A stretch of DNA of 64,000 nucleotides from Verrucomicrobiia bacterium (lineage in GTDB: Bacteria; Verrucomicrobiota; Verrucomicrobiia; Limisphaerales; JADLHS01), in the NCBI GenBank assembly GCA_026125285.1, contig JAHCLO010000032.1, positions 19,158 through 83,157 of the forward strand, given 5' to 3'. The notes under the pieces were generated by a model that ran no database searches, was not told where the DNA came from, and worked only from the letters and a program-made list of their open reading frames with translations. Positions 43,374-52,912 of this stretch are shown here, one piece after another. Made by a program: the position numbers and the translations under genes. Each line of letters begins with the position of its first letter. Position 1 is the first letter of the stretch.

Positions 43374-43748
43374 ATGAATCACGCACGACCACATCCGCGG
43401 CAAATCCGTGAACACGAGCAGGCACGGGACAGGTCGCAGTCGCGGTTGATCCATGTCCGCGAACAGTCCGCGTTCGCGTCCAGTCCACGCCAACACGCAG
43501 GACAACAATCAGTCCGCAGCCGCGACCAAGGCACTGTATCAACTGTCCGCGACCTAACAGTGGCAACGGACATGGATACTCCGCGAGCGGGCCATGATTC
43601 CGAACTTCTCGTTGCCACGACCTCGCCGCTGACCGGCAGCAGTCGCGAATCTGAGCCGGCCGCGAATTGTTCGCGTCATCGCCTTGCCGTGGCCATTTCG
43701 CCAGCTATCCGTTTCCCGGTTCACGTCCACATCATTCCAAGTCCATGA
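43374..43748 (+). CDS. Doubtful low-complexity ORF over a repeat region
   Basis: 124 residues rich in Arg, Gln, Ser and His (MNHARPHPRQIREHEQARDR). Its stop overlaps the ATG of the next gene as ATGA, which favours a real gene, but the composition comes from the repeated GTCCGCG motifs beneath it. It may be a cis-acting DNA region read by chance. Confidence 0.28.
   Translation: MNHARPHPRQIREHEQARDRSQSRLIHVREQSAFASSPRQHAGQQSVRSRDQGTVSTVRDLTVATDMDTPRAGHDSELLVATTSPLTGSSRESEPAANCSRHRLAVAISPAIRFPVHVHIIPSP
43393..43587 (+). repeat. Scattered TCCGCG repeats
   Basis: At least six TCCGCG/TCCGCA hexamers, several as AGTCCGCG or TGTCCGCGA, near 43393, 43455, 43466, 43512, 43545 and 43579, interspersed with GTTCGCGTCCAGTCC. 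Irregular spacing excludes CRISPR. The cluster lies directly upstream of the TraK/TraL-like genes, so an oriT- or centromere-like protein-binding array is possible. Confidence 0.4.
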
Positions 43749-44167
43749 CCTTATTTGACCCAGCCACCTTCCGCAAAGCGGTCGAGGAATTCACGCCGCG
43801 CCGTCCAGAGAAGTTCCAGGACTTGATGCCGGCGAAGGATGTCATCGCAGAATTGCGGCAGAAGCGTGCGTCGTATCGTTCCATCGCCGACCTCCTCACA
43901 CAGCATTGCCTGCCGACCAGTAAAACCGCCATCGCGATGTTCTGTCATCAGGTGCTTGGCGAAGGTGTCCGTCCACGCAAACGGCCAGGCCGAAGGAAGC
44001 CGTCTATCCACGCAGCGTCCACTGAGGAAACCACGCCGCATCAAACGGCGGACACGCTCCAGCCAGCCGAACCGTCTCCCAATTCCAACGGTGATGAATC
44101 GCAGCCAACCCGCACTCGCGGTCCTCGCATAGCCCAGGTGCGGATGCTCAAACCCCAAAGCGCATGA
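43745..44167 (+). CDS. TraK-like mobilisation accessory protein
   Basis: 140 residues from MTLFDPATFRKAVEEF. The segment KDVIAELRQKRASYRSIADLL, then LPTSKTAIAMFCHQVLGE reads as a helix-turn-helix of the kind seen in IncP TraK and similar plasmid mobilisation proteins; a long disordered basic/Pro-rich tail follows. The order TraK-like, TraL-like ATPase, TraM-like membrane protein matches IncP plasmids. It probably binds DNA near oriT. Its end overlaps the next start (ATGA). The assignment rests on motif and gene order. Confidence 0.6.
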   Translation: MTLFDPATFRKAVEEFTPRRPEKFQDLMPAKDVIAELRQKRASYRSIADLLTQHCLPTSKTAIAMFCHQVLGEGVRPRKRPGRRKPSIHAASTEETTPHQTADTLQPAEPSPNSNGDESQPTRTRGPRIAQVRMLKPQSA

Positions 44168-44856
44168 AACGTCTCGACCTCATCCTCAACGGCAAAGGCG
44201 GCGTCGGCAAAAGCTTCTTCGCCGTCAACTTCGTCCAGTTCCTCAAGGACAAGGGAATCGCCCATGTCGCGATTGATTCCGACAACGAGAATTCGACGTT
44301 GAAACGGTTTCACCCGGACACGCGGTTTCTCGACTTGGACCACCGCCGCGAACTGGATGGCATCTTCGGCGCGCTGGAAGAGGCGAATCTGGTTGTCATG
44401 GATTGCCGCGCTGCGTCCAGCGACCTGTTCATTGATTACTTCACCGAGATTGACCTGCCCGCCGTGCTGTCCGCGATGGGCGCGGCGCTCACGCTTGTCA
44501 TGCCGGTGAATCACGAATCAGACAGCGTGGACCAAATTCAGCGGCTCACCGACCAATTTGGTAAACAATGCAGTTACGTCGTGATCCGCAACGCGGCGCA
44601 CAGTGACAGCTTCGCGTTGTTCGAGTCGTCCGAGGTGCGCGCTCAACTCAAGGACAAGCTCGGCGGCCGGGAAATCGCCATGTCGCGGATGCAGGATTGG
44701 CTGGTTGAGGCGCTCAATGCCGAGAACATGACCATCTCGGCTGCGGTCAAACATCCCTCCTTCGGCCTGCTTGACCGTCAACGCCTCCAAACGTGGCAGC
44801 GCAAGCTCTACGCGGAAATCGAGTCCGTCGCCGGCTTGTTGCTACCGACCAAGTAA
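44164..44856 (+). CDS. TraL/ParA-like P-loop ATPase
   Basis: A 230-residue deviant-Walker ATPase. The opening MKRLDLILNGKGGVGKSFFAVNFVQFL has the ParA/MinD-type KGGVGKS motif, then VAIDSDNENSTLKRF (Walker A' region) and VVMDCRAASSDLF. It lacks any DNA-binding domain, like TraL of IncP plasmids, whose gene sits between traK and traM. The same arrangement here points to a conjugation accessory rather than a partition protein. ATGA overlap with the previous gene; 4 bp to the next. Confidence 0.8.
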   Translation: MKRLDLILNGKGGVGKSFFAVNFVQFLKDKGIAHVAIDSDNENSTLKRFHPDTRFLDLDHRRELDGIFGALEEANLVVMDCRAASSDLFIDYFTEIDLPAVLSAMGAALTLVMPVNHESDSVDQIQRLTDQFGKQCSYVVIRNAAHSDSFALFESSEVRAQLKDKLGGREIAMSRMQDWLVEALNAENMTISAAVKHPSFGLLDRQRLQTWQRKLYAEIESVAGLLLPTK

Positions 44857-44860
44857 GCCA

Positions 44861-45226
44861 ATGCGGAATCCTGAACAGCCCACCTTCGACGAAGAGTTCG
44901 ACGAGGCCGTCGCCGAGTGGCGCGATAAACATCGGCTGCAAGAAGACGACGCGGTGATGCTCCTCGTCGAGTTGTTCCGAATCCACCAGCGGCATTGGGA
45001 TGAAATCCGTCGGCGTGAAATTCCATCATTCGAACAGTTCCGTGCGGACCTTGCGAAGCTCCTTGAAGCGGCGCGGACATTCCAGGGACAGACGACGGCC
45101 TTGCTCGAAGTGCTGCGAAGCCACCCACCGGCCCACCGTGGCGCAAGAATCACTCGCGCCGCCGCCATCTTCGCCACCATCGCAGGTTTGCTTGCCGGTT
45201 ATCTCATTGGGAGGGGCTGGCCATGA
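44861..45226 (+). CDS. TraM-like small membrane protein
   Basis: 121 residues starting MRNPEQPTFDEEFDEAVAEW. A soluble helical body (MLLVELFRIHQRHWDEI, then FRADLAKLLEAARTF) ends in a C-terminal transmembrane helix (AAIFATIAGLLAGYLIG). Size, tail anchor and position after a TraL-like ATPase resemble IncP TraM. It overlaps the coupling-protein gene by 4 bp. Sequence similarity to TraM is not strong by eye, so the name is positional. Confidence 0.6.
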   Translation: MRNPEQPTFDEEFDEAVAEWRDKHRLQEDDAVMLLVELFRIHQRHWDEIRRREIPSFEQFRADLAKLLEAARTFQGQTTALLEVLRSHPPAHRGARITRAAAIFATIAGLLAGYLIGRGWP

Positions 45227-46707
45227 CGCTCGAACTCATTCCGTTCGGCCCGATAATGCCGCCTCCAGACCTGATTCTCGCGCTGAAAAATCCGCAATAC
45301 TGCTTGGTCGCTGGCGGCATTCTGTTCGCGCTCATCGCAGCCTGGCTTTTGTTCGTTCCGCGCAACCGTAGAAGCTGCGTTGCCCGACTCGGAGGTTTGC
45401 GCTGGAAACGGACTCAATTTTGTCGCGGCTGGCTCATCACCGGCGACACCGGTTCTGGAAAAACCAGTTCAGGGATCAACCAGCTTGCCCACCAGGTTTT
45501 CCAGAACGAGCCGACGTGGGGCGGCCTGTGCATTGATGAAAAGGGTGTCTATTGGGAAACGCTCGCGGCGATGGCGCGGCACTACGGCCGCGAACACGAT
45601 CTGATTCGCCTGCAAATCCGCCCGGACGAAACCGACGCGCAGTGGACACCGCCAAATCGCTACAACCTGACCGGCGACCGCAGCATCCCGTTCACGACTT
45701 ACGCCAAGTTCATCGTGGACACCGCCACGAGTCTCGGCCAGGGCGGGGACAAGGGCTTTTTCAAGAGCCAGGCGCAAACGCACATTGCACACGCGCTCGA
45801 AATGTTGTTTGAGTTGAACCGTCCCGTCACGTTGATTGGCGCTTACGAGTTGCTCTCCGACCGCGAACTTCTCGAAGAAGAAATGGAAAACCTTGAGAGC
45901 CTGCTCGAAACCCCGCGCCGCGAAACCGTTTACGCCCACTTCGCAAACCGTTTCCTCACACAACCCGACGAGCAGCTTGGCGGCGTCCGCGAAACCATCG
46001 CCAACTACCTCCAATACTTCCTGACGCCCGCAGTGGCGGAGGTATTTTGCACCGGCGAGAACACGTTCGACTTCAGCATGATTGACCAGGGCAAAATCAT
46101 CCTCACCACGATGCCGCAGAAATTCCAGACCGAGCGCCGCTACGTGAACACTTTTCTCAAACTCCTCTATTACAACCATGCCCTGCGTCGCTTCGACAAA
46201 TCCAAGGCCGACCGTGCGAAAGACAACCTGCTCATTCTCTGGGCCGACGAGGCGCAACGATTCATGACCGCGAGCGAGGATGGAACGAGCGACTACAACT
46301 GCGTGGACGTGATCCGGGAGGCTGGCGCGACCATCGTCGCCGCCGCGCAGAGCACGACTTCATTCGTGCCGCCGCTCGGCAGCGACAAGTCTAAGGTGCT
46401 CACGCTCAATCTCCGCAACCGAATGATCTTCCGGGCCGCTGATGAAGCCGATGCTGTCCAAGCTGCCGATTTTCTTGGCAAGAAGCGCGTCGTAAAACGC
46501 TCATGGGGCTTGAGCGCCGGCAAGCGCAACGTGAACTACAGCGAAACCGAGGAACACAAGATCAAGCCGCACAAGCTCCGCAATCTCCGCGACCACGAGT
46601 GCGTCCTGGTCCACTGCGAGCGAGGATTCCGGAAGGTCATCCTGCCTCCCCTGGAACCGACGGGCGAACCGGCGGCCTGGTTTCGATCCTGGCGTCTCTT
46701 CGGGTGA
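45223..46707 (+). CDS. VirD4/TraD-type coupling protein
   Basis: A 494-residue ATPase that would bring the relaxase-DNA complex to a secretion channel. One N-terminal hydrophobic helix (YCLVAGGILFALIAAWLLFV) anchors it to the membrane. Walker A GDTGSGKT is at residues 74-81, followed by the coupling-protein segment GGLCIDEKGVYWETL. Walker B is LLILWADEAQRF, followed by the REAGATIVAAAQS sensor region. It is shorter than TraD/TraG and has a single helix in place of two. Last gene of the mobilisation operon. No VirB4, VirB6 or other channel gene accompanies it, so transfer would need a helper element. Confidence 0.85.
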   Translation: MTLELIPFGPIMPPPDLILALKNPQYCLVAGGILFALIAAWLLFVPRNRRSCVARLGGLRWKRTQFCRGWLITGDTGSGKTSSGINQLAHQVFQNEPTWGGLCIDEKGVYWETLAAMARHYGREHDLIRLQIRPDETDAQWTPPNRYNLTGDRSIPFTTYAKFIVDTATSLGQGGDKGFFKSQAQTHIAHALEMLFELNRPVTLIGAYELLSDRELLEEEMENLESLLETPRRETVYAHFANRFLTQPDEQLGGVRETIANYLQYFLTPAVAEVFCTGENTFDFSMIDQGKIILTTMPQKFQTERRYVNTFLKLLYYNHALRRFDKSKADRAKDNLLILWADEAQRFMTASEDGTSDYNCVDVIREAGATIVAAAQSTTSFVPPLGSDKSKVLTLNLRNRMIFRAADEADAVQAADFLGKKRVVKRSWGLSAGKRNVNYSETEEHKIKPHKLRNLRDHECVLVHCERGFRKVILPPLEPTGEPAAWFRSWRLFG

Positions 46708-46860
46708 GGCGGTTTGGCGGGCATTCCATGGGCAAGATCGCTCCCGAAACTGTTTTACAAAAGGCAGCCTTCACGCCATGTTCAAAGCAACAAACCCGCC
46801 ACGCCTCTCGTCAGATCGGCGCACCAGGGCGGGTGCTCCATTTTTGGGGAGGGCTACGGA
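46708..46860 (+). ncRNA. Candidate structured RNA upstream of Abi_2 gene
   Basis: A 153-bp gap between coupling protein and Abi_2 gene. It can fold into a stem ACCCGCC (46794-46800) with GGCGGGT (46828-46834), and then CTCC-ATTTTT-GGGGAG just before the Abi start. An alternative pairing (GCACC with GGTGC) would exclude the first. AbiF-type HEPN toxins have been reported with a non-coding RNA antitoxin, so a regulatory RNA here is plausible but unproven. Confidence 0.3.
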
Positions 46861-47784
46861 ATGAAGTTCACCAAGCCTGCCGTAGATCTCAACCGGCAAC
46901 TCCAGAAATGGCAGTCGCGCGGCTTGGTCGTCGCGAATCCCGCTGAGGCGCTGCACTATCTTCAGTTCATCGGTTACTACCGGTTCTCAGCCTACACGCT
47001 TCCGTTCCAAACGCTCGCCCTTCCCGGCAAACCGTTCACGCCGGGGACGACCTTCGAGCAGGTGTTGTCCGTCTATGCCTTTGACCGCGAATTGCGCTTG
47101 CTGGTGTTGGACGCCATCGAGCGGGTGGAAGTGGCCGTCCGCAGCAGCATGGTGAATCACATGTGCGTCAAGCACGGGGCGCATTGGTTCATGGACGCCG
47201 GGCACTTTCGGGTGCCGGGTACGAATTCGCCCCGACGATTCGACCATGTCCGATTCCTGGATACTCTCGACGAGGAACTCGGAATTCCGTCGAGTGCCAA
47301 GGCTCCGGCGCGTCCTCACAACGAGGTGTTCATCAATCACTATTTCGCGAAATACACCGACCCCTACCTGCCTCCGGCCTGGATGGTGTTTGAGGTGGTT
47401 TCGATGGGAACGCTTTCGCTCGTCCTGGCCAATCTCCGGAACAACACGGATCGGACAGCCATCGCCAAGCCGTTCGGTGTGGATGAGCAGGTGTTGGGAA
47501 GCTGGCTGCATACCCTCAGCTACGTTCGCAATCTGTGCGCGCATCATAGCCGGCTGTGGAACCGGCAACTGGTCATCAAACCCATCATCGCCAAGAAACA
47601 TGCGACGCAGGTGTTGGTGAAGGACCGGATCTACGCCATCGCATTCATCCTGAACTACTTGCTCGGTATCGTCGCCCCGCGCAACGCCTGGCACGAGCGC
47701 TTGTACAGGCTGATTCAATCGCACCCTGTAGTGAACACGGCGGCGATGGGATTCCCCAAGGATTGGGCCAGCCAACCGTTTTGA
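46861..47784 (+). CDS. Abi_2 (AbiD/AbiF-like) HEPN protein
   Basis: Abortive-infection family protein. ATG 46861 (MKFTKPAVDLNRQLQKW) follows a good ribosome site (GGGGAGGG); the frame extends to 46714, but that part is not Abi-like. The N-terminal Abi_2 signature is LHYLQFIGYYRFSAYTLPF, then FDRELRLLVLDAIERVEVAVRSSM. The HEPN ribonuclease motif R-x4-H is RNLCAHHSRLWN (R223, H228), intact. Such proteins are RNases that arrest phage-infected cells. It lies at the end of the mobilisation block as cargo and abuts a truncated Rhs gene. Confidence 0.88.
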   Translation: MKFTKPAVDLNRQLQKWQSRGLVVANPAEALHYLQFIGYYRFSAYTLPFQTLALPGKPFTPGTTFEQVLSVYAFDRELRLLVLDAIERVEVAVRSSMVNHMCVKHGAHWFMDAGHFRVPGTNSPRRFDHVRFLDTLDEELGIPSSAKAPARPHNEVFINHYFAKYTDPYLPPAWMVFEVVSMGTLSLVLANLRNNTDRTAIAKPFGVDEQVLGSWLHTLSYVRNLCAHHSRLWNRQLVIKPIIAKKHATQVLVKDRIYAIAFILNYLLGIVAPRNAWHERLYRLIQSHPVVNTAAMGFPKDWASQPF

Positions 47785-47795
47785 CCGTCAAATGA

Positions 47796-49528
47796 CAGCG
47801 GGGCGGGCCTGTTCATCCTGCAAGGCGCCCAAGGGCCGAAGATGAAGTTCTATGATTTTGCCCACGGCACTGCGGCGATGCGGGGCCAGTTGAAGAGCTA
47901 CGTGGACGCGGGCGGGCGGGAGATCACCGCCTCCTATGGCGGCAACCACCTGATCAGTTCGTTCGTGCAGAGCAGCGGCGGGGACAGCAACGGCTATTAC
48001 TATGATTACACCAGCGTAGGCGGGGCCGACCGGTTGGAATACGTGACCTTGAAGGTGGACGCGAGCAACGTGCGGCGGGTCGAGTATGATTACTACGACG
48101 GGAGCGACAGCCACGGGAGCGCCGGGGATCTCCGGCGGGCGCGGATTCAGGAATGGGACGGGAGCGCGTGGAACACCAAGTCCACGCACTACTACCGGTA
48201 CTACAAGAGCGGGGACACCGACGGGGTGGCGCACGGGGTGAAGTACGTGCTGAGTCCGCTGGGGTATGCCTCGATGGTGGCGGCGGGGATCACGCCCGAG
48301 ACGGCCACCAACGCGCAGGTCGAGGCCTACTGCCAGCACCTGGTTCCAGTACAATGGCGACCGGTCGGTGAAGGAGGAAAAGGTCAATGCGGGCGCGTTG
48401 ACCTTCGGGCTGACCTACAGCACGAGCGGTTTTGGCAACGGGGTGAACAACTGGAAGGTCAAGACGATTGAAAGCCTGCCGGACGGCAACCGGCGGATCG
48501 TGTACACCAACCACCTGGGGCAGGCGATCCTGCGGGTGCTGGTGCGGATGTCCGGCGGCTCGGAGACCGGGGACAAGTGGTATGAATACTTTCAGTATGA
48601 CAGCGCGGGGCGGATCACCATGCGGGCGAACTCGTCGGCGGTGCAGAGCGTGAACGAAGGCGCGGCGGGCCTGGTGACCTTGAAGAGCGGCGCGGGGTTG
48701 ATCCGGCTCTACGAGTATTACAGCAGCGGAGCGGTGGGCTATTTGCAGTATGCCAAGATCCAGCAGGGCAGTTCGGACGCGTCTGAGTCATGAGTCGCAC
48801 GTGCATGACGCAGTGTGGCGACGATTTGACGCAACGGTGTGAAAAAAGCTTAACTGCACGACTGATGATCTGTTGAATGCACGGTGGACACCTACACGTG
48901 GCAATCGGGGACGTTCCAGATTGACCAACGAACGACGACCTTCCCGGCGGTGGCCACCGGCGAGAACGGGTCGGGGAGTTCGAACACGCGGGTGGAGACG
49001 TTCAACGCGTACGGGCAGGTTGAGGTGGTAACGGACGAACGCGGGATTGAAACCAGTTATACGTATGATCCGGCGACGGGCGGAGTGACACAGACGGTGC
49101 AGGATGTGGGCGGACTGGGGCTGACGACTGATTACACGGTGGACCGCTACGGGCGGACGACCCAGGCATTGGGCCCGATCCACAGCCTGGATATTGGCGG
49201 GACCAACACAAGCATCCGGCGGGCGACCTGGACGGTGTATGCGGACAACGACCTAGCGCCGGAGGTGCGGGAAGGTCAGGGATACCAGAAACCTCGGACA
49301 GCAGCTTTGTGCTGATCAACCCGGTGAGCATCACCAAAATGGACAAGGCACGGCGGGTAACGGATGTCATCCTGGCGACGCGGGCCAGCCCGAGCGGGAA
49401 GCTGCTGCCGACGGACACCTTTGCGCAGGGCAGCTACGTGCGGTGGACCAAACGGCTGTTTGGCGCCAGTCCCAAGCTGGCGGAGCAGCGCGTGTATTTT
49501 GACATCCCCGGCAGTGGTGAAGGGGTGA
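47796..49528 (+). pseudogene. Frameshifted 5' part of Rhs gene
   Basis: Rhs/YD-repeat coding sequence with its start missing: it begins in mid-protein (LFILQGAQGPKMKFYDFAHG) only a dozen bp after the Abi stop. At least four lesions break it. The frame shifts near 48350 (after VEAYCQHL), stops at 48791-48793, is disturbed to about 48884, shifts near 49290-49315 and again near 49525, with a TGA at 49526. In between, typical YD sequence remains (YEYFQYDSAGRITMRAN; TSYTYDPATGG). It continues in frame into 49529-52912. Confidence 0.75.
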
Positions 49529-52500
49529 GGGGTCAACTACAACGCCGCAACCTACGGGTACGACAGCCTGCGGCGGCGGATACGGATCGTCAGTCCCGAG
49601 GGCACGATCACGCGGTATGTGTTCCTGACGACAGGTTGGATCAAGGAGATGTGGGTGGGGACGGATGACACGGGCGCGACGAGCACGGACCCCAGCGGCG
49701 GGGGCGCGCCGGGCAACAACATGCTGAAGGTGGCGGCATTCGAATATGACGGCGACGCGGCCGGGGGCGATGGCAACGTGACCGAAAAGACCGAATGGGC
49801 GGACGGGAGCGACACGCGGGTGACTGCGTATGGCTATGACTGGCGCAACCGGCGGACCAGCACCGATGGGGAGATAGATTTTTACGAGGAATATACCTAC
49901 GACAATCTGGACCGGCTGACGCAAACCGACCAGAAGAACACCAACAGCGGCGGGGCGCTGGTGGCGCGGAGCGAAACCAAATACGACGCCATGGGGCGGG
50001 TGTACCAGCAGTTGAAGTATGCGGTGAGCAGCGGCACAGCCGGGAACAGCTTGAAGGAGAAAATCTGGTATGATCCGGCAGGGAATGTGATGAAGCGGGT
50101 GGCGTCGGGCACGCGGCAGTTTGAGAAGATGCAGTATGACGCGGTGGGCCGGTTGACCAAGAGCTTCCGGTGTTTCGACACGTCGGAGGCCGATACGAGT
50201 TACAGTGCCGCCGGCAGTGTGAGCGGCAACACGGTACAGCAGCAGGTGGAAAACACCTATGACAACGGCGGCAATCTCATCCAGGTCGTCACCCGGGAAC
50301 GCTTCCACGATGCGACCGGCACAGGTGAACTGACGACTCCCGGCGGCAGCCAGCCCAAGGCCCGGGTCTCTTATCAAGCGATTTATCCGGATGCGCTGGG
50401 CCGCACACAGGCCCAGGCCAGCTACGGCACCAACGCAGCCTCAAGCTTCACGCGATCTGCGACGATCCCGGCCCGCTCAGACACCGTACTGGTCACGAGC
50501 ACCGTCTATGATGATGCGAGCAGGGTGTGGAAAGTGACCGATCCAAAAGCTACCGAGAACCGAACCGAATATGATGACGCCGGACGGGTGATCAAAACCA
50601 TCGAAAACTGGGTTGCCAGTCCGAGCACCCCGGACCAAAACCGGACCACCGAAACGACTTACACACCCGACAACCAGATCGAAACGCTCACCGCCAAGAA
50701 CAGCGTAACGGGCGATCAGGTGACAACGTGGGTGTATGGGACCACCTTGACCGATTCGGACGTGGCGCGCAACGATCTGCTCCGGGCCAAGGAGTTCCCC
50801 GACAAAGCCAGTGGCAGTGACCGGGTCGAATACAAATACAACCGCTTGGGCCAGGTCAAGGAGATCAAGGACCAGATCGGTACCATTCGCACTGTTCAGT
50901 ATGACAAACTGGGCCGGTTGCAGCACGACCGGGTGACCACGCTGGGCAGCGGCGTGGACGGCGCCGTGCGGCGCATCACGCGCAGCTATGAAGTGCGCGG
51001 CCTGCTGGAGAAACTCACCAGCTACGACAACGCCACGGTGGGCAGCGGCAGCATCGTCAACGAAGTGCAGTATGAATACAACGGCTTCATGCAGTTGACC
51101 AAGGAATACCAATCCCACAGCGGCGCCGTGAACACCGGCAGCACGCCCAAGGCGCAGTATGCCTACGCCGACGGGAGCGGCAATTACGTGCGCCGGACCT
51201 CCCTCACCTATCCCGATGCCACCGCCATTACCAGCGACTACGGCAGTTCCAACGCGGTGGATGACGTGTTGAACCGGATTAAACAGTTGCAGCTCAGTTC
51301 GACCGTGCTGGTGGACTACAGCTACCTGGGCCAGGGCCGGCCGGTGATTGCCGATTACTCCGGCCAGCCGGGGGTGCAACTGACCTATTACACCAGCGGC
51401 GGCAGCGGCGAGGCTGGCGACCAATACACCGGGCTGGACCGGTTTGGCCGCATCGTGGACCAGCGCTGGGTGCAAAACACCACCGACAAGGAGCGGGTCA
51501 AGTATGGGTATGACCGGGCCAGCAACCGGCAATGGCGGCAGAACACCGTGGCCGGGACCGGCCAGGACGAGTATTACACCTACGACGGCCTCTCTCAGGT
51601 CAGCACGCTCAAACGGGGCACCTTGACCGGCACGCCGCCCAGCGGCATTAGCGGGACGCCGTCATGGGAGGAGAACTGGAACTTTGATCCCACGGGCAAC
51701 TGGCGGGGCAGCAGCACCGGTTACTTGACCAAGGTAGCTGGCTCGACGACGTTGAATCAGAACCGGACCCACAACGTGGCCAACGAAATCACCGACATCA
51801 CGGAGAGCACCGGCACCGCCTGGCCGACCCCCACGCAGGACGCCGCCGGTAACCTGACCGTGGTTCCCCGTCCGCTCTCCTTGGGCAACAGTTTTGATTT
51901 GAAGTGGGACGCGTGGAGTCGGTTGGTGGAAGTCAAGAATACCGGCGGCAGCGTCATCGCCACGTATCGCTACGATGGGGCCACCCGGCGCGTGACCAGC
52001 TACGACGGCACCGACACCCGGCACTACTACTACAGCGACCAATGGCAGGTGCTGGAAGAACGGCTCAACAACAGCGGCAGCGCCGACCGGCGTTTCGTGT
52101 GGGGCCTCCGCTCCGTGGATGATTTGATCCTGCGGGATGACACCAGCCAGCGGCTCTACGCGCTCTCCGATGCGATGGGCAGTGTGACCGCGGTGGTGAA
52201 CACCTCCGGCACCGTGCAGGAACGCTACGGGTATGACGGGTTTGGGCAGCCGCGCTACATGGATGGGAGCTTTGGCAGTCGTGGCAGTTCCAGCTACGCC
52301 TGGGAAACCCTCTTTGACGGCTACCGTTACGACCTGGAATCCGGCCTCTACCAGGTCCGCTACCGTTACCTCCACCCCAACCTCGGTAGATGGCCAAGCC
52401 GCGATCCGATTGGCTACATGGGTGGAAAGAACCTTTATCGATTTGCGATGAATAACCCGGTAAGCGTGTTCGATGCTTTTGGCCTGCTTCCGCAAGCTTC

Positions 52501-52912
52501 GATCGGTTGTCTGGATCCTTGTGGCGATGCGAAGAAAATGGGCTTGGACAAGAGGGGCTCTCCGATTGGTGGGGTGATTTGTTGCAGAGGGCAGAGATAC
52601 GCTTGCGTTTGGGATCCATCCCTGGGCGGCTTGGTAACCTCACCCACAGCACAGGATATCATCGGGAAGTGCATTGAGGAGCATGAGAAGGTTCATTTTG
52701 ATGAGGTAGATTGCCCAGAGGGGTGCGTGCCGGACCGCCCGCTCCCCCGTGATCCAAACAGGGACATGCAAGGCGAGTGCGATGCCTTGCGTCAGACGAT
52801 ACCGTGCTTGCAGAATTCATTGGACGACTGCCGAGGAGATCGTGAGTGCTTGAAGCAAGTGAAGTCAGAAATAACGCGGATTCAAAATCTCCTACCGCTC
52901 TTCTGTCCATGA
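49529..52912 (+). CDS. Rhs protein remainder with HExxH tip
   Basis: Long intact frame of ~1127 residues, first ATG at 49619. It is mostly YD repeats (YDWRNRRTS, YDNLDRLTQ, YDKLGRLQ, YDGLSQVS, YDGATRRV) followed by the shell end (YRYDLESGLYQVRYRYLHPNLGRWPSRDPIGYMGG). The family differs from the Rhs genes at 8.8-13.9 kb. The ~140-residue tip (after FDAFGLL) has many cysteines and CIEEHEKVHFDEVDC, containing the zinc-metallopeptidase motif HEKVH, so it may be a protease toxin. Since the upstream half is frameshifted, secretion of a full toxin is doubtful unless starts are used internally. Its stop overlaps the next gene (ATGA). Confidence 0.78.
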   Translation, partial: GVNYNAATYGYDSLRRRIRIVSPEGTITRYVFLTTGWIKEMWVGTDDTGATSTDPSGGGAPGNNMLKVAAFEYDGDAAGGDGNVTEKTEWADGSDTRVTAYGYDWRNRRTSTDGEIDFYEEYTYDNLDRLTQTDQKNTNSGGALVARSETKYDAMGRVYQQLKYAVSSGTAGNSLKEKIWYDPAGNVMKRVASGTRQFEKMQYDAVGRLTKSFRCFDTSEADTSYSAAGSVSGNTVQQQVENTYDNGGNLIQVVTRERFHDATGTGELTTPGGSQPKARVSYQAIYPDALGRTQAQASYGTNAASSFTRSATIPARSDTVLVTSTVYDDASRVWKVTDPKATENRTEYDDAGRVIKTIENWVASPSTPDQNRTTETTYTPDNQIETLTAKNSVTGDQVTTWVYGTTLTDSDVARNDLLRAKEFPDKASGSDRVEYKYNRLGQVKEIKDQIGTIRTVQYDKLGRLQHDRVTTLGSGVDGAVRRITRSYEVRGLLEKLTSYDNATVGSGSIVNEVQYEYNGFMQLTKEYQSHSGAVNTGSTPKAQYAYADGSGNYVRRTSLTYPDATAITSDYGSSNAVDDVLNRIKQLQLSSTVLVDYSYLGQGRPVIADYSGQPGVQLTYYTSGGSGEAGDQYTGLDRFGRIVDQRWVQNTTDKERVKYGYDRASNRQWRQNTVAGTGQDEYYTYDGLSQVSTLKRGTLTGTPPSGISGTPSWEENWNFDPTGNWRGSSTGYLTKVAGSTTLNQNRTHNVANEITDITESTGTAWPTPTQDAAGNLTVVPRPLSLGNSFDLKWDAWSRLVEVKNTGGSVIATYRYDGATRRVTSYDGTDTRHYYYSDQWQVLEERLNNSGSADRRFVWGLRSVDDLILRDDTSQRLYALSDAMGSVTAVVNTSGTVQERYGYDGFGQPRYMDGSFGSRGSSSYAWETLFDGYRYDLESGLYQVRYRYLHPNLGRWPSRDPIGYMGGKNLYRFAMNNPVSVFDAFGLLPQASIGCLDPCGDAKKMGLDKRGSPIGGVICCRGQRYACVWDPSLGGLVTSPTAQDIIGKCIEEHEKVHFDEVDCPEGCVPDRPLPRDPNRDMQGECDALRQTIPCLQNSLDDCRGDRECLKQVKSEITRIQNLLPLFCP

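Noticed and set aside
43393..43587. CRISPR array
   Set aside because: The repeats are only 6-9 bp and irregularly spaced, with no unique spacers of constant length.
44164..44856. Chromosome or plasmid partition ATPase ParA with ParB partner
   Set aside because: No ParB gene follows, and the gene order fits TraK-TraL-TraM of conjugation systems.
37790..47784. Complete integrative conjugative element
   Set aside because: No VirB4, VirB6 or other channel genes are visible in the block.
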